Part shown: piece by piece, positions 18,401 through 25,718 of the stretch
How the letters are laid out: each line of letters opens with the position of its first letter
How positions within the stretch are numbered: position 1 is the first letter of the stretch
NCBI GenBank assembly: GCA_964609825.1
Contig: CAZSSH010000010.1
Coordinates: 1 to 64,000, forward strand
Length of the DNA stretch: 64,000 nucleotides
Origin: CAZSSH01 sp964609825
Lineage (GTDB): Bacteria; Verrucomicrobiota; Lentisphaeria; Victivallales; Victivallaceae
Direction: 5' to 3'
Program-made: the position numbers and the translations under genes
The notes under the pieces: generated by a model
The model's input: only the letters and a program-made list of their open reading frames with translations
Databases searched by the model: none
What the model was told of the DNA's origin: nothing

Positions 18401-20035
18401 CGTTTGATGACCAAACGTTAATTCTCTGTTTTGGGTCTCTCGGATAACATTGAGACTGAGTAATAAAGATTTGATTGCGTCAGGAATTGATGCTCGTTGT
18501 TGAGGAATGGACAAACTTCGCTTTTTGAGCATTTCTGTTGCCATATTTTCAATAATTATTAATGCTGCATCTCCTAGGCGTGGGTCTTGCTTTATAATTG
18601 AACCAAGATATTGCTGAGCTAAATTTATACTTGTTGCAGGATTATAAATGTCTGTTTTCTTTGTTAGCTCAGCAAACAATGCAAGTTCTCTCGGGTTTTT
18701 AATTAAATCTTTGGTTGCGTCGTCAATCAAGTTGACATTGATATTGATGGACTCAAGGAGTGGCTTGACCTCAGATTCCCAGTTTAATTGGCCGCATTCA
18801 AATTCGCAATCCCATTGTCGTTGGGCAATTCGGCGATCATAATTTCGGTCAAAATCACGACAAGCTGTGACAACGGTCACATTAGCAATTTTTAACAACC
18901 GATCTATTTGAGCTAAAAAATAACTTAGTACTTTGTGCTCTCGGGCAATCGATAGTACATCCAGCGAGTCAATTACGACGACAACATGCGTGTTTTCGGC
19001 GAGTCTTGCCGCGTATTCGACCCATTGGTCTGGAAGCCCTTGCGCATTGCGTTCTTCCGCAGTAGCAAAATCTGCAAATTCTCTTGACTGAATAAATAAT
19101 GGGGTTATACTTGGGTCTATTCTTGCGCGTCGCTCTAACTCGTCTTGTAAAGATAACATTACACAAGTTTTTCCTGACCCCGGAAGGCCTGTCAAAAGAA
19201 TTGATTTATGTTTCTTGTCAATTGCCGTAAGTAAATTATTTAAAACAGATATTGGAAGCTGTTTCTCTGCAATGTCTCTCTTCCATGATCGTCCTATTGC
19301 AGATGTTCTGGCAAAAGATGATTTGACTATTTCAACATCAATTGGTTGCGCAAAGAAACCTCCGGCTTTTTGCACAATATTTTTTAGGTCGCTTTTAGTT
19401 AACCGGTGTTGAGGGATTATTCCATCACTTCCCATGTGAGCTCCAAGGATATCTAGATGTTGCCATAAGGCGTCATATACAGTGGCGGAAGAAATAACCA
19501 TGTTGCGTAACCGTTCACGAAGATTTTGTTCCAGCGAGCTAAAATTATTACTGGTTTCAAAGCTAATTCGAGTAATGAATTCATATGAAGTTAAATGGGG
19601 AGCATGCTGGCAAATTTGCGTTGAAATAAACTGATTAACTTCTTGTAAATTTTTAGGCAATTTCCGATTATATGCCATTTCATTCGGCGCTTCATTGCTA
19701 TATTCTCTTAGCTTGGCAAGGTCTCCAAAGGAATCTCGTGAATAAAAGCGAATATTAATGTTTTTGTGTTGATTTAGTAACTTGCATGTTTTTTGGAGTT
19801 CATTTGAAAGCTCAGTCGTTGACCACGCTCTGAAGTTGGGCTGATTTTTTTTGCATTGACAGCAAATAAGGCTTCCATCTGATTTACCAACGACAATATC
19901 GTCAACCTCATATGTTACGGAATCGACTTCAATCCATTCGTAATCGGGATCATTAAGAACGGTCAATGTCAAATCCATCGCGATATAACGTTGATATATA
20001 TCTCCGCGATTAGAGCGTCCGCCAGCAATGCTCAT
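15482..20035 (-). CDS. Avs-like defence protein: DUF4297/Cap4-type nuclease plus STAND NTPase plus long sensor region
   Basis: A 1517-residue single-gene protein. Residues 1-200 match the Cap4 dsDNA endonuclease type (DUF4297): GGRSNRGDIYQRY, then VDDIVV (Asp46) and QCKK (Gln60, Lys62), the PD-(D/E)xK metal site. Residues about 265-560 are a STAND-type P-loop NTPase with Walker A GLPGSGKT (283-290) and Walker B VVVVIDSLDV (Asp356). The remaining ~950 residues are helix-rich, as in TPR-like target sensors of Avs (AVAST) proteins that recognise phage proteins and then cut DNA. GGAG precedes the ATG at 20035. Base use is clearly more AT-rich than both flanks, suggesting transfer. No partner gene is needed or seen. 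Defence role is inference from architecture. Confidence 0.85.
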   Translation of the reverse strand: MSIAGGRSNRGDIYQRYIAMDLTLTVLNDPDYEWIEVDSVTYEVDDIVVGKSDGSLICCQCKKNQPNFRAWSTTELSNELQKTCKLLNQHKNINIRFYSRDSFGDLAKLREYSNEAPNEMAYNRKLPKNLQEVNQFISTQICQHAPHLTSYEFITRISFETSNNFSSLEQNLRERLRNMVISSATVYDALWQHLDILGAHMGSDGIIPQHRLTKSDLKNIVQKAGGFFAQPIDVEIVKSSFARTSAIGRSWKRDIAEKQLPISVLNNLLTAIDKKHKSILLTGLPGSGKTCVMLSLQDELERRARIDPSITPLFIQSREFADFATAEERNAQGLPDQWVEYAARLAENTHVVVVIDSLDVLSIAREHKVLSYFLAQIDRLLKIANVTVVTACRDFDRNYDRRIAQRQWDCEFECGQLNWESEVKPLLESININVNLIDDATKDLIKNPRELALFAELTKKTDIYNPATSINLAQQYLGSIIKQDPRLGDAALIIIENMATEMLKKRSLSIPQQRASIPDAIKSLLLSLNVIRETQNRELTFGHQTLLDVLIVSGAMRKGVTLNQFINQLPPVPFVRPSIRNFLKQLALGNHREYRKQLRTVLTGKAAFHIRRLVAESLSEQVPQDEDWSLIRELRNNHQEVFQIIYFQSIKVEWLHFWNKHLVPILFEQRNAQGLTQHLHIISRWINEETKVIVDFYDQLLTLDYMDKPNLIGGISLILADNAKKNLCEIVPLFKTMLTLSETEHHFLGKLAAKLVSAEAIDDVILWRYITRDITEDDIIGFRFNNKLHCQSHDLGSNTKDFLYNRMMTSEVLLNLAINSFENWSLKNSSILGIKGKKYSWHFLHETTYDKTHSKSDGHFCNRDENILLDAIEKAINFHAEKQSQWWQKNSERICFNYEGALRYFGICACCNYPQTNLTLIADLLTDRELLESNLSYELGLLIKNSFVYLDSSTQGNVIQTILSTYKEENNNDTWSLRERLKLFSFIPCFMRSPEIQLFIDEYEKTNGILIPAPDILSCGGQVIPPFSFEEFLRISDNNVLKLINHYSEYIKKSDEFLVGGEYEVRQQLSKACSYQPTRFLNILSTHWDNIPPLFRNDIMDGVTTYLSCSFGNLQPDHGWKPIERPEGDKFAIQIINELEIHPEHWHHNKSAASAIKSCSHVINDITNANRLISLSCDFEDFQKENFISGSSDLVTIGINTVIGKIIQAMMNLCNKLLENNKDLPKQLPPMLIRLAQSQHKAHKTLILLELPYLQSKNYDLGWQIFDEVMKDPKDLWKYAETCLYYSYNKHFDKIKPILKQLYNSGKDKELEIWGRISALASLCDLVSHTDLFDDLRAQNSTDAWKGAAQVWTNHENIKQHETQCFICIESSLNAENIHAIIIARKVLQLFCNEDVMQKIPLELVQRCFTILENTPIDRRAELFGIAEWLNKVSQNDPIYALTVAEIYLSYANKASLYIYDSDNNFLQLITRLFAEAEECEETDNGEMLQRVVALQDSLLAQGVSGIDKWLKAAERP

Positions 20036-20080
20036 TTTTACTCCAATTTTTGGGGAATAGTAATTCAAAAGCAATAACAA

Positions 20081-20361
20081 AAAATATCATGAAAAATATA
20101 AAAAGCAAGTTGCTGTTTAATTACTTTTGCATTTCTTTTTTCATTATGAAGTCAGAAATAAAGGTTTTTGCGCAGCCGCGGGTGGAAATGTCGGGTTTTG
20201 TCCAAGGAGGCGCGAATAAAGCATACTTTTGTATGTGACCGAAAAACGACGCTGTGGCAAGGCGTAACGCGATAGACGATACAGACTGATGTTTTGAGCT
20301 GAGGTTTCTTGGCGTTCCTTTTTGCTTTGCAAAAACGTCTCAACTAGAGTTGAGTGAGGTA
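20081..20361. other. non-coding stretch between defence gene and tRNA-Ser, with hairpins
   Basis: No credible gene. AT-rich at the left, then mixed sequence containing CATAC-TTTT-GTATG (20222-20235) and two stems next to the tRNA. A minus-strand open frame runs out of the tRNA through here but shows no coding character and no start signal. Confidence 0.5.
20319..20354 (-). terminator. hairpins 3' of tRNA-Ser, probable terminator
   Basis: On the minus strand directly after the tRNA, CTCAACT-CT-AGTTGAG (20339-20354) is followed by ACGTTTTTG. A second stem, TTTTTGC and GCAAAAA around a 3-base loop (20319-20335), overlaps the T-run. Confidence 0.55.
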
Positions 20362-20449
20362 TGGCGGAGAGAGTGGGATTTGAACCCACGGGAGCTTACG
20401 CCCCGGCGGTTTTCAAGACCGCTGCCTTAAACCACTCGACCATCTCTCC
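20362..20449 (-). tRNA. tRNA-Ser (anticodon UGA)
   Basis: The minus strand begins GGAGAGA and ends TCTCTCC-G-CCA, a perfect 7-bp acceptor stem with encoded CCA. The anticodon stem-loop GCGGT-CTTGAAA-ACCGC gives UGA. A long variable arm, T-arm GTGGG-TTCAAAT-CCCAC and 88-nt length fit a type II serine tRNA. Confidence 0.96.
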
Positions 20450-20936
20450 AAATAAGTCGGCAATAGATTTTAACAAATATATCATCTTTTCGGCAAAATG
20501 CAAGTCAAATTGCTGAAAAATCGGGAGTTTCGGAACTTGGTCAGGCAAAATTCTTTCTCCCAACAACTGCGTCTTCTCGCACGTTTAACGCGGATTTGCG
20601 CCGTGAGGCCGTCCGCACAAAAAAGTCTTCTCGCAACGCCAAGCCGCATAACAATGTCTCCTCGCACCAATAGCGCGGTTAGCGCCGTGAGCGTATGCGA
20701 AGGGATTGCCGAGCGTATGCGATGGCAACAAGGAGAGGAACGACGCCGCTGAGCGAAGCGAACGAAGGCTCCACCGCCGTAGCGGGCGCGCAGCGGTCCC
20801 GCGTTGAGGTGGCGTGACGGGGCAACAAAGCATGCCCCGGCCGGCTATGGGCGGAAGTATGCGTCGTCGCGTGGCCGACAACCACGATCTGTCCCAACGG
20901 CCACCTAAACATAAGGCCGCCGGTCTCTTTCTCCCG
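20450..20936. repeat. GC-rich non-coding stretch with short direct repeats
   Basis: No gene is supported over nearly 490 bases. GTCTTCTCGCA occurs at 20571-20581 and 20625-20635 and as GTCTCCTCGCA at 20656-20666. GAGCGTATGCGA occurs at 20689-20700 and 20711-20722. Many short self-complementary GC blocks follow (GCCGCTGAGCG, GCATGCCCCGGCCGG). It does not match tmRNA, SRP RNA or RNase P RNA signatures that I know. It may be a dispersed repeat or a structured RNA. Confidence 0.45.
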
Positions 20937-20952
20937 GTCCGACATGTCGGAC
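20937..20952. repeat. 16-bp perfect palindrome
   Basis: GTCCGACATGTCGGAC reads the same on both strands and lies just beyond the terminator of the EF-G-like gene. It could be a protein-binding site or a second RNA hairpin. Confidence 0.6.
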
Positions 20953-20953
20953 A

Positions 20954-20991
20954 AAAAAACTCCCCCCAATACCCAACCGGATATTGGGGGG
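20954..20991 (-). terminator. rho-independent terminator of the EF-G-like gene
   Basis: On the minus strand, 15 bases past the stop codon, CCCCCCAATA and TATTGGGGGG form a perfect 10-bp stem around a 10-base loop, followed by AGTTTTTTTG. Confidence 0.9.
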
Positions 20992-21006
20992 TGTATTCCA
21001 ATTCCC

Positions 21007-23037
21007 TTATTCCTCCGCGTGGTGGGCCGTTTCGGCCTGATGTTTGGCCGTGATTTCGTTGGCGAGCTGGCTCGGGACTTGCTCGTAGCGGGCAAAGACC
21101 ATTTCAAACGAGCCGCGGCCCTGAGTCATGCTGCGCAGCTCGGTCGCATATTTGTGCATTTCGGCCAGCGGTACTTCGGCCTGGACGACCTCCATGCCTT
21201 CCTCGGCACTCATCCCCAAGATGCGGCCGCGCTTGTGATTCAAGTCGCCGCTCACGTCGCCGGTGTAGGCGTCGGGGATGTGGATGTCAACTTTCATAAT
21301 CGGCTCAAGCAATACGGGTTTGGCTTTGCTCATCGCTTCTTTAAACGCCATCCGGGCGGCGATTTTAAACGCCATTTCGTTGGAGTCCACCGGGTGGTAT
21401 TTGCCGTCGTAAACGGAGACTTTGACGCGCTCCACGAGACAGCCGACCAAGGGGCCTTTGGTCATCATCTCATTGATGCCTTTTTCCACCGCCGGGATGA
21501 AGTTTTTGGGGATGGTCCCCCCGACGACATCGTTATGAAACTCAAAGCCGCCCTCGTTGGGGAAAATCCGTAAATGCACTTCGGCAAACTGTCCGGCGCC
21601 GCCGGTTTGCTTTTTGTGCCGGTAGTCCCCTTCGCCGTTGGCGGTGATGGTTTCGCGGTAGGCGATTTTGGGAGTGTTGAAGAGTGCCTCGGCCTTGTAA
21701 TACTCCTTGAGACGCTTGCCGACATAGGCGAGGTGCTGGTCGCCCATCCCGTAGAGGATGAACTCATGGGTTTCATCGTTGCGCTTGAGCCGGACAGTCG
21801 GGTCGCACTCGGCGATTTTGTGCAGCGCGGCGGCAATTTTTTCGTCCTCGCCGCTCTTGGCGGCGGTGACCGCGTAGGCCATCACCGCGCCCGGAAACTC
21901 AAGGGCTTTGAGGGGGGCGGTGTCGGCGGCGCTGCTCAGAGTGTCGCCGGTGTGGGTGTCCTTGAGTTTGGCCATCGCAAAAATCGCGCCCGGCCCGGCG
22001 GTTTCGACGGCGGTCTGATTTTTGCCGTTGATCAAAAGCAAGTGGCCGAAGCGCTCCTTGGCGCTGCGCGAAACATTGGCGACATCGACATCGCCCTTAA
22101 AGGTGCCGGTGACGACCCGGACAAAGGCGAGGTGGCCGCTGAAAGGGTCGTCGACGCTCTTAAACACGAGACCGATGGCCGGGCCGCTCTCGCTGACCGT
22201 AATGGCATCGCCTTTGGCATTGACAAATTTGCGCGCGGCCGACAAGGGGCTCGGGAAGAGTTTGACCATATAGTCCATCAACTCCGATATGCCGATGTCT
22301 TTGGTCGAGCTCCCGGCAAAGACCGGGATGACTTTGCCGGACGCGATGGCGGCCTTGAGCCCGGTCTCGATTTCGGCCGGGGTGAGGGCTTCGCCGTCCA
22401 AGTAACGCATCATCAAGTCCTCGTCGGTTTCGGCAATCGCGTCCATCCACAAGCTGCGGCACTCGGTGACCTGCTCCTTGATGTCGGCGGGGAGATTTTG
22501 CTCCGTTAAAACATGGATTACGCTCTTAAAATTGCCCTCTTTGCCGATCGGCCAGGTGAGGGGGATCACCACATTGCGGCCGTGGTTGTGACGCATTTTT
22601 TCGAGCGTGGCCTCAAAGTCGGCGCGCTCCTTGTCGAGGCGGTTGATGAGACCAAAGCGCCCAATGCCCTGCAAGCGTGACATTTTCCACGCCCGCGCGG
22701 TGCCGATCTGGGGGCCGTCCACCGCGTCAAGAACGACCAAAGCGGCATCGGCGGCCTGGACGGCGGCGGCGTATTCGCCCACAAACTCACCGTAACCGGG
22801 GGTGTCGATAAAAAATAAATCGGTGTTTTGCCACTGGCAATTGAGGATGGCGGAGTAGATGCTGGAGTGCTTTTCCTGCTCCTCGGGCGTGAAGTCGGAG
22901 ATGCTGGTTTTGGTATCTACGCTCCCCTGGCGGGGCACGGCTTTGCCTTTGTACAGCAGTAAATCGCAAAGCGTGGTTTTACCGCTGCCGGAGTGGCCGG
23001 CGATGACGAAATTCCTGGTGTCCGATGCTTTTGACAT
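21007..23037 (-). CDS. EF-G2-like translation factor GTPase
   Basis: The 676-residue protein has the whole EF-G domain order: G domain with P-loop GHSGSGKT (14-21) and DTPGYGEF, domain II, and EF-G domains III-V with GGAGQFAEVHLR and RGRILGM. The DTPGY form, with Tyr in place of the catalytic His, is typical of the EF-G-2/TF-G2 branch rather than FusA. The NKxD base-recognition motif reads NRLDKE. Its role is uncertain; members of this branch bind ribosomes and GTP but are not the main translocase. A promoter at 23184-23211 leaves a leader of about 140 nt, and a strong terminator follows. GGGGGA stands just before the ATG. Confidence 0.9.
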   Translation of the reverse strand: MSKASDTRNFVIAGHSGSGKTTLCDLLLYKGKAVPRQGSVDTKTSISDFTPEEQEKHSSIYSAILNCQWQNTDLFFIDTPGYGEFVGEYAAAVQAADAALVVLDAVDGPQIGTARAWKMSRLQGIGRFGLINRLDKERADFEATLEKMRHNHGRNVVIPLTWPIGKEGNFKSVIHVLTEQNLPADIKEQVTECRSLWMDAIAETDEDLMMRYLDGEALTPAEIETGLKAAIASGKVIPVFAGSSTKDIGISELMDYMVKLFPSPLSAARKFVNAKGDAITVSESGPAIGLVFKSVDDPFSGHLAFVRVVTGTFKGDVDVANVSRSAKERFGHLLLINGKNQTAVETAGPGAIFAMAKLKDTHTGDTLSSAADTAPLKALEFPGAVMAYAVTAAKSGEDEKIAAALHKIAECDPTVRLKRNDETHEFILYGMGDQHLAYVGKRLKEYYKAEALFNTPKIAYRETITANGEGDYRHKKQTGGAGQFAEVHLRIFPNEGGFEFHNDVVGGTIPKNFIPAVEKGINEMMTKGPLVGCLVERVKVSVYDGKYHPVDSNEMAFKIAARMAFKEAMSKAKPVLLEPIMKVDIHIPDAYTGDVSGDLNHKRGRILGMSAEEGMEVVQAEVPLAEMHKYATELRSMTQGRGSFEMVFARYEQVPSQLANEITAKHQAETAHHAEE

Positions 23038-23183
23038 ACTTAATCCCCCATAGTTTCATGGTTATGTGAGGCCGGCAGTCAAAGCCGCCGGGCCTGAAAC
23101 GACTGGTCGTCTCCCTTGCGGACAGGCTTAAAAGCCGCCTCAAAGGTTGGCGCATGGCAAAAATCTCTGTCTTTCTACTCCTA

Positions 23184-23211
23184 ATTATAGCAGAACAAAT
23201 AAAAAATACAA
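23184..23211 (-). promoter_or_regulatory. promoter of the EF-G2-like gene
   Basis: Minus-strand TTGTAT (23206-23211) and TATAAT (23184-23189), spacer 16 bases. The leader down to 23037 contains ACGAC-CA-GTCGT and GC-rich complementary blocks, so it could fold. Confidence 0.65.
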
Positions 23212-23220
23212 ATTAATTAT

Positions 23221-23248
23221 TTGAAGTTTGCTAAAATTAATGTATATT
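23221..23248 (+). promoter_or_regulatory. promoter of the Ser/Thr kinase gene
   Basis: TTGAAG (23221-23226) and TATATT (23243-23248), spacer 16 bases, start near 23255. It is back-to-back with the EF-G2-like promoter. Confidence 0.6.
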
Positions 23249-23330
23249 AGCTCATAAAGACTTGAGGAGAACTTGAGCTGCCGCAACTTTTTGCCGCCGC
23301 CCGCTCCTTTGTTAACCATAGGGAAACACC

Positions 23331-25637
23331 ATGCCAAATACGGAGCCTGCCCCCGAAAAACGGACCGGGAACGTCGAGCGACAGGATTCGGTCGACCGCA
23401 CCATCCAGATGGACTCCAAAGAGATTGTCGGCAAGGCCTCCGCCGCTGCCGCCAAGCCGCGGCGTTCGCGTTTTGTTTCATTGTTCAACGTTCCCTCGAT
23501 TTTCAGCTACTCCGGCACTTTTTCGCGGATCTTCGGACGCCAAAAGGATGTGGACAAGCTCATTAACAACAGTGAGAATCTCACCCAAAAGACGATTTCC
23601 CCCACCTTGGCCGACGAACCGGTGGATTTGGGCGAGTTGACCAATCTTTACGATCTTTATGATCTCAACAATCCGGTTGCCGAGGGCGGCCACGCGATTA
23701 TCTACGCCGCCAACGACCGGGTGCTCAACCGGCAGGTCGCCATCAAGTCCTTGCGCAAAGAGATGCTCACTGATAATCACACGCGCAACAATTTCATCGC
23801 CGAGAGCAAGCTCACCGCCCAGCTGGACCACCCCGCCATCGTCCCCATTTACAGTCTCAACAACGATGAGCAAAACGGCCTTTTTTTGGCGATGAAAATG
23901 ATCAACGGCAAGACCCTTTTCAGTTATCTCAACCGGGTGATTTCGCTTTATAAGTTGGATGGCATGAATCAGTACGACGAGCGCAAATCCTTGCTCTACC
24001 GGCTCGACATTTTTCTCAAAATCTGCGATGCCATGAACTATGCTCACGCCCAGGGGATCATCCACTGTGATCTCAAGCCGGAAAACATCATGATCGGCGA
24101 ATTTCGCGAAACCTACGTGATGGACTGGGGGATCGCCAAAAACGTCAACAATATCGCTCCCGCCAAAAAGATTTCCGGGACGCCGCGCTATATGTCTCCC
24201 GAAGTCATCCGCTGCGAAAAAATCGACCAGCGGAGCGACATTTTTTCGCTGGGGGTGATTTTGTTTGAGCTCGTTACGCTGGCGCCCGCCTTTACCGGCG
24301 AAAACTACAACGATGTGATGAATTACATCCGCCACAATGAAATTTCCGAGGTCGATCACCGTTTCAATGCCCCCATTGACGCCGATTTAAAAGCGATCAT
24401 CCGCAAGGCCACGCGCAACAACCGCAATTTGCGCTATCAGACCGTGGAAGAGCTCTCGATGGACATTCGCCGTTACCTTGACGGGCAGGAGGTTTTGGCC
24501 CATCCCGACGGTTTCTTCGGCAAAATAGTCCGCCGCTGCAAAGCGCATGTCAAGCTGTTGATTTTTTGCCTTGCCGCACTCTTGGTTTTGATCGCCGCCG
24601 CCGCCGCTTACGCAGTCTTTGACCACCTCAACAAAGCATTGCAAAATCAGTACCAGCAGCGGGCGCTCGCCCAGTGCTACGCCTCAACCAACGATGTCGC
24701 CGGGCGGATGGACCGCTTTGCCTACGGGATTATGTGCGACCTCAACTCGGTTGCCAATCAGGCCGGATTCTTTTTGACACACTCTGACATCAGGCAGCCG
24801 GATTATAAGAAGTATTTTCACGCCGATTTGCAGGATCCGGTCAAGGCGCCCGCCGACGTCAGTTACTCCAACTTTTACCGCCAGTATGTGTCGCTCGCGG
24901 AGTTGAGTTTCCACACTCCCCTCAAAACCAATCTCGCACCGGGTTATCAAGTCGTCAATCAGCTCTATCCGATCCAAAATATGATCAAGCAGCTGTTTGC
25001 CCGGGTCAATAATTTGCTGCCGGAGACGGTCAGCGATCCTAAAATCCCGTTTGACGAAAAAATCAGCGACCGGATGCTGGTGCGCTGGATTTATGCCGGT
25101 TTCCCGGACGGCTTGATCATGGTTTACCCCGGCGGCAGTTTTTTCTCCGAGCACTACGACATCCGCAACGCTCCCTGGTATTGGGACATCAGCCACAATC
25201 TCAAGGCTTTTTGGAGCGATCCTTACATCGACGCCGATGAGAAACACAACCCGATCTCCACTTGCGTGGTTCCGATCAAGGGCGAAAACAACGCGTTTCT
25301 GGGCTTCGTCGCACTGGACATGTCGATGAATAAACTCACCGACTTTTTGCGCGACCAGCAGCGGCAAAACCGCAATCTGGTGTCGCAGTATGTTATTAAC
25401 GGAGAAGGTCTTACCGTGATTGACACCAGTCGTCCCGACCAATACAACAATTATAACAAAAACACCGGCGAGATCTTATTGCGCAAGTTTCACGACCCCA
25501 AGCTCTTTCGCACCATCAAGTCCAAGCGTTTCGGCACCGTGGTGCAGCGCGAGGTCAACCGCGAGGTATTGTATTGCTTCTCCTACATCAAGTCGCTGGA
25601 CTGGTTTTACGTGACCAAAATAAACCTGAAAATTTGA
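23331..25637 (+). CDS. membrane Ser/Thr protein kinase with extracytoplasmic Cache-like sensor
   Basis: The 768-residue protein carries a ~105-residue basic N-terminal extension, then a Hanks-type kinase: glycine loop EGGHAIIY, VAIK (Lys139), catalytic loop HCDLKPEN (Asp247), DWGIAK (265-270, Trp for the usual Phe) and GTPRYMSPE. One membrane helix at about 408-430 leads to a ~340-residue outer domain with RNAPWYWDISH and SDPYIDADEKHNPISTCVVPI, a Cache-type sensor pattern usually found on chemoreceptors and histidine kinases. It should phosphorylate cytoplasmic proteins in response to a small outside ligand. GGGAAA precedes the ATG. Confidence 0.9.
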   Translation: MPNTEPAPEKRTGNVERQDSVDRTIQMDSKEIVGKASAAAAKPRRSRFVSLFNVPSIFSYSGTFSRIFGRQKDVDKLINNSENLTQKTISPTLADEPVDLGELTNLYDLYDLNNPVAEGGHAIIYAANDRVLNRQVAIKSLRKEMLTDNHTRNNFIAESKLTAQLDHPAIVPIYSLNNDEQNGLFLAMKMINGKTLFSYLNRVISLYKLDGMNQYDERKSLLYRLDIFLKICDAMNYAHAQGIIHCDLKPENIMIGEFRETYVMDWGIAKNVNNIAPAKKISGTPRYMSPEVIRCEKIDQRSDIFSLGVILFELVTLAPAFTGENYNDVMNYIRHNEISEVDHRFNAPIDADLKAIIRKATRNNRNLRYQTVEELSMDIRRYLDGQEVLAHPDGFFGKIVRRCKAHVKLLIFCLAALLVLIAAAAAYAVFDHLNKALQNQYQQRALAQCYASTNDVAGRMDRFAYGIMCDLNSVANQAGFFLTHSDIRQPDYKKYFHADLQDPVKAPADVSYSNFYRQYVSLAELSFHTPLKTNLAPGYQVVNQLYPIQNMIKQLFARVNNLLPETVSDPKIPFDEKISDRMLVRWIYAGFPDGLIMVYPGGSFFSEHYDIRNAPWYWDISHNLKAFWSDPYIDADEKHNPISTCVVPIKGENNAFLGFVALDMSMNKLTDFLRDQQRQNRNLVSQYVINGEGLTVIDTSRPDQYNNYNKNTGEILLRKFHDPKLFRTIKSKRFGTVVQREVNREVLYCFSYIKSLDWFYVTKINLKI

Positions 25638-25647
25638 CGGAAAAAAC

Positions 25648-25676
25648 TTGAAAAAAGTGCTTCTCCACGCTATATT
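25648..25676 (+). promoter_or_regulatory. promoter of the guaB operon
   Basis: TTGAAA (25648-25653) and TATATT (25671-25676) with an ideal 17-base spacer; start near 25683, about 36 nt before guaB. Confidence 0.7.
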
Positions 25677-25718
25677 ACAAATGGTATAACAAACCATTTT
25701 AAGTTTTGGAGATTTCCT

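Noticed and set aside
20144..20389. 81-codon minus-strand frame running out of tRNA-Ser
   Set aside because: It begins inside the tRNA gene and crosses two hairpins; such tRNA-adjacent frames are usually misannotations.
20585..21107. Overlapping short frames in the GC-rich stretch before the EF-G2-like gene
   Set aside because: Their reading is set by short repeats and a terminator stem; no start signals or recognisable protein features.
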